DNA from: Robinsoniella peoriensis
GTDB taxonomy: Bacteria; Bacillota; Clostridia; Lachnospirales; Lachnospiraceae
NCBI RefSeq assembly: GCF_000797495.1
Contig: NZ_JTGN01000001.1
Coordinates: 317,501 to 381,500, forward strand
Direction of reading: 5' to 3'
DNA: 64,000 nt
The position numbers and the translations under genes were made by a program. The notes below the pieces were generated by a model. The model saw only the letters and a program-made list of their open reading frames with translations, was not told where the DNA came from and ran no database searches. Of this stretch, positions 1-8,703 are shown one piece after another; position 1 is the first letter of the stretch, and every line of letters starts with the position of its first letter.

Positions 1-76
1 CGCATCCTGCCATACTAAAAGCCAGAATTCCTCCTCCCAGTACAACACATCCCCGTTTCCACAATTTCTTCTTCAT
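1..76 (-). CDS. Lipoprotein, N-terminal fragment (runs off window)
   Basis: Only the first 25 codons lie in the window. They form a classic lipoprotein signal peptide: a basic start (MKKKLWKR), a hydrophobic core, and the lipobox FSMAGC with its Cys at residue 25, the likely lipidation site. A strong ribosome binding site (AAAGGAGG) lies about 7 bases before the ATG at 76-74. The mature protein is outside the window, so its function cannot be told; many such proteins are ABC solute-binding proteins, but that is inference. The gene lies downstream of the AICAR formyltransferase terminator on the same strand, so it is probably a separate transcription unit. Confidence 0.7.
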   Translation of the reverse strand, partial: MKKKLWKRGCVVLGGGILAFSMAGC

Positions 77-215
77 ACTTTTGCCTCCTTTTCAACAACG
101 ATTTTGACTTGCTCCCTCATGTATCCATACATACTTCAACGCTTAACGTATATAGATTATATTAATGGAATAACGAAAAAATCGCAATACTTTTTTATAA
201 ATCAACATAAAACGC

Positions 216-261
216 AAAAAAACCGCTGCTCCGGCATGTACTAATCTGCCAAAGCAACGGT
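216..261 (-). terminator. Intrinsic terminator after AICAR formyltransferase gene
   Basis: On the minus strand a 15-bp stem (arms at 247-261 and 222-236, a few G-T pairs) closes a 10-base loop and is followed by seven T. It lies 13 bases past the stop codon of the gene at 274-1446. Confidence 0.9.
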
Positions 262-273
262 AAATTTATTATC

Positions 274-1446
274 TTAGTGATGGAAGAAACGAATACCTGT
301 CATTGCCATCGCAATGCCATATTTATCACAGGTGTCAATTACATTGTCATCTCTTACAGAACCACCGGCCTGCGCTACAAACTTAACACCGCTCTTATGT
401 GCTCTCTCAATATTATCACCAAATGGGAAAAATGCATCAGACCCCAGTGCTACATTGTCCATTGTCTTCAGCCATTCCACTTTTTCTTCTTTTGTCAAAG
501 GTTCCGGTTTCACAGAAAATACTGCTTCCCACATGCCATCACGCAATACATCATCGTAATCGTCTGATACATAAACATCAATAGCGTTGTCTCTGTCAGC
601 TCTTCTTACACCTTCTTTAAATGGAAGGTTCAGTACTTTTGCGTGCTGTCTTAAATACCATACATCTGCTTTATTGCCTGCTAGTCTGGTACAGTGTACT
701 CTGGACTGCTGTCCGGCACCTACGCCAATTGCCTGTCCGTCTTTTACATAGCAAACAGAATTGGACTGTGTATATTTTAAAGTAATCAGTGATATCAATA
801 AATCTCTTTTTGCTGCTGCCGGCATATCTTTTACCTGAGTCGGAATGTTCTGAAGCATTTCTTCATTCAACGCAATATTATTTCTTCCCTGCTCAAATGT
901 GATTCCAAAAATATCTTTTGTTTCCTGTACAGCCGGTACGTAGTTAGGATCCATCTGGATAACTACATAATTTCCGCCCTTTTTCGCTTTCAGGATTTCT
1001 AAAGCTTTTTCAGAGTAAGAAGGTGCAATAATACCATCGGATACTTCTCGTTTAATATATAATGCGGTTGCTTCATCACATTCATCTGACAGTGCTGCAA
1101 AATCTCCATAAGAAGACATTCTGTCTGCGCCTCTTGCACGGATATATGCAGTAGAAGCTTCTGTTAACGGACAGCCTTCCACAAAATAGATTTTTTTCAT
1201 CGTTTCATCAAGGGGTTCTGCAACGGCTGCTCCTGCCGGGCTGACATGCTTGAAAGAAGCTGCTGCTACCATTCCTGTTGCAGCTTTTAATTCCTTTACT
1301 AACTGCCAGCTGTTAAAAGCATCCATAAGATTTATGTACCCTGGTCTGCCGTTTAAAATCTTGATCGGGAGTTCTCCCTCTTTCATAAAAATCTTAGCTG
1401 GTTTCTGATTTGGGTTACAACCGTACTTTAATTCGAATTCTTTCAT
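274..1446 (-). CDS. purH: AICAR formyltransferase, stand-alone (PurH transformylase domain only)
   Basis: This protein transfers a formyl group from 10-formyl-tetrahydrofolate to AICAR, the penultimate step of purine synthesis. The 390-residue product covers only the AICAR transformylase part of PurH; the roughly 200-residue N-terminal IMP cyclohydrolase domain is absent, so IMP cyclohydrolase must be encoded elsewhere. The catalytic Lys-His pair is visible at residues 66-67 (FKHVSPAG), and the C-terminus ends in RFFHH, typical of the family. The second ATG (1446) is chosen because AAAGGAGT lies 8-9 bases before it; the upstream start at 1467 lacks a site. A ZTP riboswitch with terminator precedes the gene, and its ligand is the phosphorylated form of this enzyme's substrate, which strongly supports the call. 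Confidence 0.93.
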   Translation of the reverse strand: MKEFELKYGCNPNQKPAKIFMKEGELPIKILNGRPGYINLMDAFNSWQLVKELKAATGMVAAASFKHVSPAGAAVAEPLDETMKKIYFVEGCPLTEASTAYIRARGADRMSSYGDFAALSDECDEATALYIKREVSDGIIAPSYSEKALEILKAKKGGNYVVIQMDPNYVPAVQETKDIFGITFEQGRNNIALNEEMLQNIPTQVKDMPAAAKRDLLISLITLKYTQSNSVCYVKDGQAIGVGAGQQSRVHCTRLAGNKADVWYLRQHAKVLNLPFKEGVRRADRDNAIDVYVSDDYDDVLRDGMWEAVFSVKPEPLTKEEKVEWLKTMDNVALGSDAFFPFGDNIERAHKSGVKFVAQAGGSVRDDNVIDTCDKYGIAMAMTGIRFFHH

Positions 1447-1469
1447 CACTGTTACACTCCTTTTCATGC

Positions 1470-1494
1470 TAGAGCGTGCTTATAAATTGCTCTA
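1470..1494 (-). repeat. Short palindrome in AICARFT leader
   Basis: TAGAGC and GCTCTA arms enclose 13 bases, between the riboswitch terminator and the ribosome binding site. The arm begins AGAGCGTG like the longer palindrome family seen upstream of eutC, eutA, eutH and the beta-lactamase-like gene, so it may be a shortened member. Confidence 0.4.
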
Positions 1495-1508
1495 TGGTTA
1501 ATATTTGA

Positions 1509-1535
1509 TAAAAAAGAGCCTACTACCCGGGCTCT
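1509..1535 (-). terminator. Riboswitch expression platform: intrinsic terminator
   Basis: On the minus strand AGAGCC and GGCTCT arms (with a GC-rich 9-base loop) are followed by a T tract. It starts directly after the conserved 3' part of the ZTP aptamer, so ligand binding can decide between termination and read-through into the formyltransferase gene. Confidence 0.85.
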
Positions 1536-1536
1536 C

Positions 1537-1600
1537 TGCCCAGACGGTCGGCTCATTATCATTATACTTCATGTGGTTAATTCCACTTCCGTCAGTCGTA
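1537..1600 (-). promoter_or_regulatory. ZTP/ZMP riboswitch (pfl motif)
   Basis: The minus-strand RNA carries the pfl signature: a 5' segment CGACTGACGGAAGTGG, a GTGG/CCAC stem (AGTGGAATTAACCACATG), then the 3' signature CCGACCGTCTGGGCA, with a terminator right after it. The class is known to bind ZTP/ZMP (AICAR ribotide) and to switch on folate and purine genes. Here it controls the enzyme that consumes ZMP. Promoter, aptamer, terminator and gene are in the expected order. Confidence 0.9.
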
Positions 1601-1611
1601 TAACTAAAATC

Positions 1612-1640
1612 AACATAACATTTTTTACTGTAGATGTCAA
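1612..1640 (-). promoter_or_regulatory. Promoter of the ZTP riboswitch - AICARFT unit
   Basis: TTGACA at 1640-1635 and TATGTT at 1617-1612 with a 17-base spacer; the start site would fall just before the riboswitch aptamer. Confidence 0.75.
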
Positions 1641-1692
1641 GAGCTTTTTCGGTATTTTCAGGTTCTTTCCCACTGTTGCAGATCTATGAATA

Positions 1693-2724
1693 TTATTTCC
1701 CCTGGATTAATGCCTCTAGCTGTTCATCAGACAGACCCGTCTCTTTCAGAATATATTCTCTTGGTTTTTGTTCCAGCAACATTCGCATGGCTTTTAAATC
1801 CTTGTTTTTTTGTTCGGTAATTTTGTCTATTTCCAACTCTTTCTCTTTAATTTCCGTTTCCAGTTCTTTCCTTAAACTCTCCATCTTTTTTTCATGTTCA
1901 TATTCAATAATATCAATATCTAATACCAGTGCCTCTTCTACCATCTCTGACACACCCCTTTCCTCCAGTTCTTCATATCGGTCGTAGATATGATGGTATA
2001 ACTGTAGTGTAAGACGTTTTAATCGTCTTGCATCATCTTTGGTTATATTACCCAACTTTTCATTCTCTATGATACTTTCGATTATATCAGTTTTTATTAA
2101 CTTTTTCAACGCTTCAATATTTTCATCGCTACGCTCTTTTTTTAATGCTTTTCGAAGTCTCAGCAGTTGAAAGGGGATTAAGATTATCATTTTATTGCGA
2201 TTGATCTCTTCTATTTGTTCCGATAAATATTTAATAGTGGGAACCTTGTACGAAAAGCTCCCCTGGCCTTTAAATTCTATATTCAGAAGATAATAGTCCG
2301 GAATTTTATCATAATTATCCGCCAGGTATATTATTACGGGCTCTGGAAATATAATCGTATCCTGAAATTGCCTGGTCTTCATGGAATGGTGGTAACCATA
2401 TTCGAACATTCGCAGGACAATCTGTTCATCCTGATACATTTGGGCTTCCAGATGATAACTGTCTGTATGATTAATAGTAATAATTGTATCTGCGATCGTT
2501 TTTCTTAAGTCTTTGTCCACATGTTCCGTCCAATTATATTCTACTTCACTGTCTTGAGGATAACTCTGTTGAAATAAACCATTAATCAAATGAATGACTG
2601 CTTTCTTGGACAAGGTTAATATTCTTTTAAATATCTTATCATAAATATGATACGTATTGTTTTCTCCCCGGATTTTTTCAGCTTCAGAATTAGAATCTGA
2701 AAATGTATTTTCTCCATTTATCAT
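1693..2724 (-). CDS. Rpn-family PD-(D/E)XK nuclease (annotated often as putative transposase)
   Basis: The 343-residue protein resembles the Rpn/YhgA-like recombination-promoting nucleases. Visible landmarks are an N-terminal DKIFKRIL, a central acidic strand followed by HLEAQMYQDE and a R-x-x-x-Y-x-Y stretch, and LLNIEFKGQG, which together fit the PD-(D/E)XK nuclease core (roughly residues 30-180). Residues 265-320 are rich in E, K, R and L and probably form a coiled coil; the C-terminus is a short helical tail. Such genes are highly multiplied in Lachnospiraceae. The gene stands alone between AT-rich flanks. Start codon choice is uncertain because the nearest purine-rich site (AAAGG) is about 15 bases upstream. 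Confidence 0.8.
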   Translation of the reverse strand: MINGENTFSDSNSEAEKIRGENNTYHIYDKIFKRILTLSKKAVIHLINGLFQQSYPQDSEVEYNWTEHVDKDLRKTIADTIITINHTDSYHLEAQMYQDEQIVLRMFEYGYHHSMKTRQFQDTIIFPEPVIIYLADNYDKIPDYYLLNIEFKGQGSFSYKVPTIKYLSEQIEEINRNKMIILIPFQLLRLRKALKKERSDENIEALKKLIKTDIIESIIENEKLGNITKDDARRLKRLTLQLYHHIYDRYEELEERGVSEMVEEALVLDIDIIEYEHEKKMESLRKELETEIKEKELEIDKITEQKNKDLKAMRMLLEQKPREYILKETGLSDEQLEALIQGK

Positions 2725-2924
2725 CGTTTTCTTTATTTACCTTTCTTCAATTTTATATTTGTTTTGGGAATTTTTTTATATTAGATTGAAAAGAATTGTT
2801 TTTATAGAGATCCCATTTGATGTATATATAGTATCATATTAGTTATTAAGTTTCAATTGTTTTTTATTAAATATCTTATTGTATTTAATATATAATAAAA
2901 TTGTTTATTATTCTTATTTTACAC

Positions 2925-2976
2925 AAAAAAAACCTTGAATCCAACACGCACTAATACGTATCTATCGATTCAAGGT
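2925..2976 (-). terminator. Terminator at end of the aminoethylphosphonate operon
   Basis: Minus-strand arms ACCTTGAATC and GATTCAAGGT around a 30-base loop, followed by eight T. It lies 25 bases past the phnX stop. The rest of 2725-3000 is very AT-rich and I see no gene in it. Confidence 0.85.
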
Positions 2977-3000
2977 CTTTCTCAATCTGTACCTCATTAA

Positions 3001-3768
3001 TTATATTAATTCTAAGATCCCACGGATATCCTTAATCACACAGTCTGCACCGGCTTCTTTATAGATTTTACTCACTCTGTCCAGTTCTGCCTGTTTTTCT
3101 TCTTTGGAAAGAGCCTCATATTCCTCCTGGGTAAGTGCCATCTCGGAACTGCCTTCCAGTATGCCAACGGTATATACACCGGCATTTTTTCCTTCTTTTA
3201 TATCAGATACGGTATCTCCCACCTTTATGACGCTTTGTACGGAAGATATTTTAAGGGTCTCCATGTTCTTGAAAATCATGAAAGGATATGGGCGTCCCAT
3301 GCTGCCCACAGCATCCGGACTAAACCATGCATCCGGCTCATATCCGGCTTCTTTTGCCTTCTGCGTTACGATATCCATCATAATATCTGTATAACCGGTT
3401 GTTGACCCGATTTTTATGCCTTTTTCTCTCAACTGTTCAACTGTTTCCAGCACATAAGGCTTTGGCTGTGCAAATTCGTCCAGTATACTCAATAATTTGC
3501 TTTCGAATAACTCATAGAGCTTTTCCACATCGCTTTCCTGCGATGGACCCTGATATTTTTCAACCCATAATTTCTGTATGCGGGGCATTGCAAGCATGGT
3601 ACGGATATGATCTCTTTTCAGCATACCCATTGGTTTTCTGACTTCTTCCATAGTGGGCTCGATTCCAAAGTGTTTAAACACTTCGACAAATGCCTGTACC
3701 GGCGCAAAACATCCGTAGTCTACGGCGGTTCCTGCCCAATCTAAAATAATTGCTTCTATATTATTCAT
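3001..3768 (-). CDS. phnX: Phosphonoacetaldehyde hydrolase
   Basis: PhnX cleaves the C-P bond of phosphonoacetaldehyde to acetaldehyde and phosphate, the last step of 2-aminoethylphosphonate degradation. The 255-residue protein is a HAD-superfamily enzyme: the nucleophile motif DWAGT is at residues 10-14, the Schiff-base lysine follows in MGMLKRDH (K51), and the acidic metal motif is GDTVSD near residue 186. The internal ATG at 3768 is used because AAGGAGA lies 6 bases upstream. It follows phnW with a 122-base gap containing a degenerate inverted repeat and no obvious promoter, and is last in the operon before the terminator. Confidence 0.95.
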   Translation of the reverse strand: MNNIEAIILDWAGTAVDYGCFAPVQAFVEVFKHFGIEPTMEEVRKPMGMLKRDHIRTMLAMPRIQKLWVEKYQGPSQESDVEKLYELFESKLLSILDEFAQPKPYVLETVEQLREKGIKIGSTTGYTDIMMDIVTQKAKEAGYEPDAWFSPDAVGSMGRPYPFMIFKNMETLKISSVQSVIKVGDTVSDIKEGKNAGVYTVGILEGSSEMALTQEEYEALSKEEKQAELDRVSKIYKEAGADCVIKDIRGILELI

Positions 3769-3890
3769 GTTCTGTCTCCTTATCTTTTCACGTTTGCTCA
3801 TTACGTATGACGAAATATATACATTTGAATTTTCTACTAAATGGGGCGTACCGTTTTAGAAACTTTCAGAAAGTAACTTTAAAACAGGTT

Positions 3891-4982
3891 CTAATGCTGG
3901 CGAAAAAACGCTTCCATGATTTCACATAACTTTTCAATATCTTCTCTATAGATCTCACCGATATTGCCGATACGGAAGGTGTCTGCCTCTGTAACTTTTC
4001 CAGGATAGATTGCATAACCTCTCTCCTTGATGTAACGGTACATTTCATCGAAGGAAAAGTGATGGTTATCCGGATAGAAAAAGGTTGTAATAATCGGTCC
4101 CTGCAGAGCACCTCCGATATATGGACGAACTCCCATTTTTTCTAACTTCTCTATTAATAGCCTGTTATTGTCATAATAGCGTTTGCTTCTGGCTTCTATA
4201 CCGCCTTCTGTTTGAAGTTCGTCTAATGCTTTTGAAAATGCCAGAACTACATGGGTGGGGGATGTAAATCTCCATTTTCCATCCTTGTTCATGGTTTCCC
4301 ACTGGTCATATAAATCTAATGACAGGCTTCTTGCTTTCCCTTTGCTTTCCATCAGTTTCTCTTTATTAGCTATGATAAAGGAGAATCCCGGAACTCCTTG
4401 GATGCATTTATTGGCACTGCTCACGATGAAATCAATTCCCCATTCCCCAACTGGAATTTCTACACCGCCAAAGCTGCTCATTGCATCTACGATAAAGGTG
4501 CGTCCTCTTTCTTTTACAACCTTTGCAACAGCCTGAATATCGTTTAAGATCCCGGAAGTAGTTTCGCTGTGTACCATAGACACATGGGTAATCTGAGGAT
4601 CTGCATCCAAAAGTTCCGCTATTTTTTCGGCATCCGGAACCTTGTCATAATCCTGCTGGTATAAAGTATAAGGAATTTTCCCATGCTTTGCAATATCTCC
4701 CATACGTTCCCCATATGCTCCATTCGATGCAATTAATAGCTTTTCTCCATCACCGATTACACTGGTAATGACAGATTCAACCCCAAAGGTTCCGCTTCCC
4801 TGCATCAGAACTACCGTGTAGTCTTCTTCGGCAACATGTGCCAGCTCAAGAAGCTGTTTTCTGATCTTCATCGTAATCTGTTTGTAATCGTCATCCCATG
4901 TACAATGATCAAACATCATCTCCTTTTTAACAGTATCTGTCGTAGTTAATGGTCCAGGGGTTAATAATTTATAGTTATTCAT
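3891..4982 (-). CDS. phnW: 2-aminoethylphosphonate:pyruvate aminotransferase
   Basis: PhnW moves the amino group of 2-aminoethylphosphonate to pyruvate, giving phosphonoacetaldehyde for PhnX. The 363-residue protein is a fold-type I PLP enzyme of the class V family. The start LLTPGPLTTT is the family hallmark, D166 (FIVDAMSSFGG) should contact the PLP pyridine, and K192 in SSANKCIQG is the PLP lysine. An AAGGAG site precedes the ATG. It lies between the transporter genes and phnX, so uptake and degradation of the phosphonate are encoded together. Confidence 0.95.
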   Translation of the reverse strand: MNNYKLLTPGPLTTTDTVKKEMMFDHCTWDDDYKQITMKIRKQLLELAHVAEEDYTVVLMQGSGTFGVESVITSVIGDGEKLLIASNGAYGERMGDIAKHGKIPYTLYQQDYDKVPDAEKIAELLDADPQITHVSMVHSETTSGILNDIQAVAKVVKERGRTFIVDAMSSFGGVEIPVGEWGIDFIVSSANKCIQGVPGFSFIIANKEKLMESKGKARSLSLDLYDQWETMNKDGKWRFTSPTHVVLAFSKALDELQTEGGIEARSKRYYDNNRLLIEKLEKMGVRPYIGGALQGPIITTFFYPDNHHFSFDEMYRYIKERGYAIYPGKVTEADTFRIGNIGEIYREDIEKLCEIMEAFFRQH

Positions 4983-5000
4983 TTGTGTATATCTCCTTAA

Positions 5001-5046
5001 TTTGATTATTTTTATTTGATTATTTTTATTTGATTATTTTGATTAA
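5001..5046. repeat. Three tandem copies of a 14-bp AT-rich unit
   Basis: TTTGATTATTTTTA occurs twice in full and a third time truncated, between the binding-protein gene and phnW. It is a simple direct repeat of no clear function. Confidence 0.8.
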
Positions 5047-5076
5047 TTGAATTCATCTGTTTTTATACTTTTTGTA

Positions 5077-6069
5077 TTATTTTGCTTTACTGCCTTCTGA
5101 TAATTCCTGATGTCTCTTTAAAACATCCACCGTCAAAGCTTCTTCAAATATTTTTGGATTTGCAGACATATTTTCGCTGTCAGCTGTTTCACCTTCATAA
5201 ATTGGAATTGGATAAGTCTTGATTAATTCTGCTCTGCCCTTATTGATAATACAGTCTGCCATCTCCATTGCCATTTCATTTGTTTTATCACCCTTATCAA
5301 TTACTGCAGCTGATTCGGTGAGTGAAAAATTACCTTCTTCAGGATCTACGAAGTCGATGGGCAGACCACTCTTCTTATCTGCCGCTGCCTGATGCCTTAA
5401 TCCGAATCCAATAGCAACTTCACCAGCACGCACTTTTTTGATTGGTCCTGAGCCGGAGTCCTCAATATGCGGTCCTGCATTTTCATAAATCTTAGTCAGC
5501 ACATCTTTTGCTCCATCTTCCCCATAAGCCGATACAAGTGCCTGAATCAGAAGCCATGCTGTAGAGGATGACATGATATCCGTTACGGAAACCATATCTT
5601 TGTACTGTGGATCCGCAAGGTCTTTTAATGATTTTGGCATGGGAAGGTTCTTTTCTTTCATAAGTTCGGTATTTACAATAATTGCGCCTTCCTGAGCGGT
5701 AATCGGTGTATAATAGGATGGGTACTCCGTTAAGGTTTTATGGTCAAATGTCAAATCTTTGAACATGCTGTTTTGCTGCTGCGCACTATCAATATAGAAG
5801 GAACTCATCGTTACTAAATCAGCCTCTATATTCGTCCCTTCTGCCAGGAGCTTCCCGCCAAGTTCGGATGTTCCAAATGACTGCAGTATGTATTTGTCCT
5901 TAAATCCATTATTGTCCAGCGCATTTTTCATGGCTGTCATAGCCTCGTCATCCGCATTGGAATAAATAATTACCTGATCATTTTTTTTACCGCAGCCTGC
6001 CATTAAAGTTCCCGATGCCAGAATCACTCCTGCCATAAGCGCTGCTGTTGCTCTTTTCCATCTTTTCAT
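5077..6069 (-). CDS. ABC transporter substrate-binding lipoprotein, likely for 2-aminoethylphosphonate
   Basis: A 330-residue extracellular solute-binding lipoprotein. The signal peptide ends in the lipobox LMAGC (Cys 26) followed by GKKND. The mature part (VIIYSNADDEAM...) resembles the iron/AEP-type family of binding proteins that start with an open Rossmann-like strand. The ATG at 6069 is chosen over the longer reading because AAAGGAGAG stands 9 bases before it and the signal peptide then starts correctly. It begins 4 bases after the permease stop. Ligand is inferred from the adjoining phnW and phnX. Confidence 0.85.
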   Translation of the reverse strand: MKRWKRATAALMAGVILASGTLMAGCGKKNDQVIIYSNADDEAMTAMKNALDNNGFKDKYILQSFGTSELGGKLLAEGTNIEADLVTMSSFYIDSAQQQNSMFKDLTFDHKTLTEYPSYYTPITAQEGAIIVNTELMKEKNLPMPKSLKDLADPQYKDMVSVTDIMSSSTAWLLIQALVSAYGEDGAKDVLTKIYENAGPHIEDSGSGPIKKVRAGEVAIGFGLRHQAAADKKSGLPIDFVDPEEGNFSLTESAAVIDKGDKTNEMAMEMADCIINKGRAELIKTYPIPIYEGETADSENMSANPKIFEEALTVDVLKRHQELSEGSKAK

Positions 6070-6073
6070 AATA

Positions 6074-7705
6074 TTACTCTCCTTTTGAATTTCTCTGTTT
6101 GCGATTAGCCAGCCATTGGAATATAATTTTCCCAAGGATATTGGTAAATAAAATTAACAGCGATAACACAAATATCTCATTAAATTTTGCATAGTGCTGT
6201 AATTCTTTGATTTTGGTGGTGATAACCATCGTTCTGGCTCCTGCAATGAAGATTACAGCACTGATTGTCACCATAGCATTAATAAAATAGTAACTGAAGA
6301 CTTCCAGTATTGTGGAAACTGCATTGGGCGTTACAATCCGAATGACTGTTTTAATCCAATTATCACCCATCAGTTTCGCCGTTGTTTCCCAGGATGCATT
6401 CATTTTTGTCAGAGAATTTTTCATCATTAAATAGGGTGTAGAGAAGAAATGAACGATGTTGCAGATAATAATGATAAAAAATGTGTTCTGCAGGCTGCTT
6501 CCTGAAAATGCAAACAGGAATGCAAGACCTAAAACCATCCCGGGAATGGTATTTGTAATAAGAGCAATGCTCTCGATTACGCTTTTTAACTTGCTGTTAA
6601 TGGTACTTCTGGCTGTAACCAGTGCAGCTCCGTAGGCGGTCAGCGTTCCGCAGACTGCTGTAATCACAGCTACAAATAAAGAATTCGTATATACATTGGA
6701 CAGATTGGGATCTGACAGAACATTCTGAATGTTTTTCAGCGTAAAACGAATATTGTATGGCCATTCTTCCACAAATGGAACAATGAAGATCACCAGGAAT
6801 ATGGATACGATACAGAGCATAAATATTCCGCTGATAATCGCACATGATGTATCCCGTTTTTTGTTTTTCTTAATTTCAATTGCCGATATTTTATTGTACC
6901 GGACATTATATTTTTCCAGATAATGCAGTACCAGGATGCTTACAATGGAAGGTACCAGCATTACGACTGCCACGACTGCCCCTTTGTTGAAATCCGGAAT
7001 GCTTCCAAGCATCTGATTATACAGCACACTTGCAATTACATCGAATTCCCCTCCTACCGATGCCGGGATACCGAAATCCGTAAAACAGAGGAAAAACGAC
7101 TGGATAAAGGATGCCGCCAAAGTTCCCAGAAGGGGCCTCACAACCGTAATCCAAAAAGTTGAAAATCCATTGTCTCCCATGATCCTGGATACGATCATAT
7201 ATTTTTTATCAATAAACCGCATGGTGTTGTCAATCAGCATGAAGGAAATGGGAAGGGTATAAATCACATAACCTAGCAGCAGTCCATTAAATCCATATAT
7301 TTCAAACAGCTGTGTTCCAAATAATTTTGTGAGAAGCCCCTGTTTTCCAAATGAATAGATAATTGCAAATCCATATGTAATTGTAGGCAGCAGCATGGGA
7401 AGAACTGCAATGGCTCTTATGATTTTTTTATAAAACTGTGCAATGTTAGTATAATGAATCGTATATGCCATAAAAAATGCCAGCAGAGTCGTTACAAATG
7501 CACTGACTCCCGCTATCAAAAAGCTGTTTCCTACGGCTTTCCCAAACCCTCTGCCGGTAAATACTGATTTATAGTATTCCAGGCTGATGCCGGAACCGCC
7601 CACAATAGACTTTAATAAAAGCTGTACTACCGGCACTGCCAGAAATATAAGAAAGAGCAGTGCCAGCAAAATAAATACAACTTTGACCTCTTTATTTTTC
7701 TTCAT
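6074..7705 (-). CDS. ABC transporter permease, two fused 6-helix domains (AEP type)
   Basis: The 543-residue membrane protein has about twelve hydrophobic segments arranged as two MetI-like halves (about 1-280 and 281-543), the layout of the iron/thiamine/AEP class of permeases, where both channel halves sit on one chain. Each half carries an EAA-type loop (for example SRIMGDNGFSTFWITVVRPLL and TAKLMGDNWIKTVIRIVTP) that meets the ATPase. It starts 4 bases after the ATPase stop and ends 4 bases before the binding-protein start, so the three genes are translated from one message. Confidence 0.88.
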   Translation of the reverse strand: MKKNKEVKVVFILLALLFLIFLAVPVVQLLLKSIVGGSGISLEYYKSVFTGRGFGKAVGNSFLIAGVSAFVTTLLAFFMAYTIHYTNIAQFYKKIIRAIAVLPMLLPTITYGFAIIYSFGKQGLLTKLFGTQLFEIYGFNGLLLGYVIYTLPISFMLIDNTMRFIDKKYMIVSRIMGDNGFSTFWITVVRPLLGTLAASFIQSFFLCFTDFGIPASVGGEFDVIASVLYNQMLGSIPDFNKGAVVAVVMLVPSIVSILVLHYLEKYNVRYNKISAIEIKKNKKRDTSCAIISGIFMLCIVSIFLVIFIVPFVEEWPYNIRFTLKNIQNVLSDPNLSNVYTNSLFVAVITAVCGTLTAYGAALVTARSTINSKLKSVIESIALITNTIPGMVLGLAFLFAFSGSSLQNTFFIIIICNIVHFFSTPYLMMKNSLTKMNASWETTAKLMGDNWIKTVIRIVTPNAVSTILEVFSYYFINAMVTISAVIFIAGARTMVITTKIKELQHYAKFNEIFVLSLLILFTNILGKIIFQWLANRKQRNSKGE

Positions 7706-7709
7706 AACC

Positions 7710-8486
7710 CTATACCGCCTGTGAAACGAAATTGGTTTTTCCCGGCATTTGGAATAAAGTAAAAATATTGTTTCTCTTAATTTCTAATTGGTTTAATATG
7801 AAGTTCTTCACAAAATCATTTTCCGGCTTCTGTATAATATCTTCCGGTTTCCCATACTGGGAAATGCCGCCCTCATTTACGATCAATACCCGGTCAGACA
7901 ATGTCAGCGCTTCTTCGGGATCATGTGTTACAATAATTGTTGTGAGATGATATTCTTTTGCAATAGTTTTGATCCGCTCCTTGATTGACTCTTTAATAAC
8001 CCCGTCTAAGGCACTCAGCGGCTCATCCAGCAAAAGGATCTTAGGTTTCATTACCATAGTCCTTGCCAGCGCTACCCGCTGCTTCTGACCTCCTGAGAGC
8101 TGGTCAATCTTCTTTGACAGATGTTCCCGCAGCCCCAGCAGATCAATTAATTCTTCTACTTCATTTTTAGAAGCGATCAGCGGTTTATTCTTTAATCCGT
8201 ATGTAATGTTCTTATATACATTCAGGTTTGGGAACAAGGCATAATCCTGAAATACAATATTGAATCCACGCTCTTCCATAGGTACATAAGTAATATCTAC
8301 ATCATTAAAAATAATTCTTCCATTATCTACATCGGTAATTCCCAGAATCAAATTCAAAAGCGTCGTTTTTCCGCATCCGGAAGGTCCCAGGATCGAAACA
8401 ATCTGACCATCCTCTATTTCTAAACTAATATCATTTAAAATACTGACTCCATCATAGGACTTATTCACCTGATCTAATTTTAACAT
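7710..8486 (-). CDS. ABC transporter ATP-binding protein (AEP transporter)
   Basis: A 258-residue ABC ATPase. Walker A GPSGCGKTT is near residue 36, the signature LSGGQKQR near 132, Walker B ILLLDEP near 152 and the switch histidine in VTHDPEEA. It is first in the operon, followed at 4-base spacing by the double permease. The ATG at 8486 is preferred to the GTG directly before it because AAAGGAGT lies 7 bases upstream. A promoter at 8534-8562 and an RpiR-type palindrome further upstream precede it. Confidence 0.9.
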   Translation of the reverse strand: MLKLDQVNKSYDGVSILNDISLEIEDGQIVSILGPSGCGKTTLLNLILGITDVDNGRIIFNDVDITYVPMEERGFNIVFQDYALFPNLNVYKNITYGLKNKPLIASKNEVEELIDLLGLREHLSKKIDQLSGGQKQRVALARTMVMKPKILLLDEPLSALDGVIKESIKERIKTIAKEYHLTTIIVTHDPEEALTLSDRVLIVNEGGISQYGKPEDIIQKPENDFVKNFILNQLEIKRNNIFTLFQMPGKTNFVSQAV

Positions 8487-8533
8487 CACAATACTCCTTT
8501 ACTTTTCAACACTGTTTTCCTTTGAACACCGCC

Positions 8534-8562
8534 ATTATAGCAATGCCCTCTCCAAATAACAA
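8534..8562 (-). promoter_or_regulatory. Promoter of the aminoethylphosphonate operon
   Basis: TTGTTA at 8562-8557, 17-base spacer, TATAAT at 8539-8534 with a TGC extension before the -10. Confidence 0.7.
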
Positions 8563-8607
8563 TAAAATCCAGTTCAATTCTTTGTAAAGTTATTGTAAAA
8601 TAGGCAC

Positions 8608-8657
8608 AAAAAAGGAACTGTATCTTTGTAGTTTTTCTACAAAAATTACAGTTCCTT
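8608..8657 (-). terminator. Terminator of rpiR gene, enclosing an operator palindrome
   Basis: Arms AAGGAACTGTA and TACAGTTCCTT with a T tract on the minus strand. The palindrome at 8625-8643 forms the upper stem. Confidence 0.75.
8625..8643. promoter_or_regulatory. Candidate RpiR operator, site 1
   Basis: Perfect dyad TTTGTAG-TTTTT-CTACAAA. The same core (TTGTAG, 5 bases, CTACAA) occurs at 9620-9636 upstream of the rpiR gene. It lies about 63 bp upstream of the operon -35 box, a position that suits activation rather than roadblock, though it also sits inside the rpiR terminator stem. Confidence 0.65.
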
Positions 8658-8703
8658 CTTCGATTCCTTTTAGAAAATATTTTGCTGTCTGCTATTATCG
8701 CAC

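Noticed and set aside
1693-2724. Rpn-type gene as an active transposon
   Set aside because: No terminal inverted repeats or target duplication seen; the family consists of nucleases named as transposases by tradition.
5001-5046. Tandem 14-bp repeat as CRISPR or origin iterons
   Set aside because: Only three AT-only units, no spacers, no replication gene nearby.
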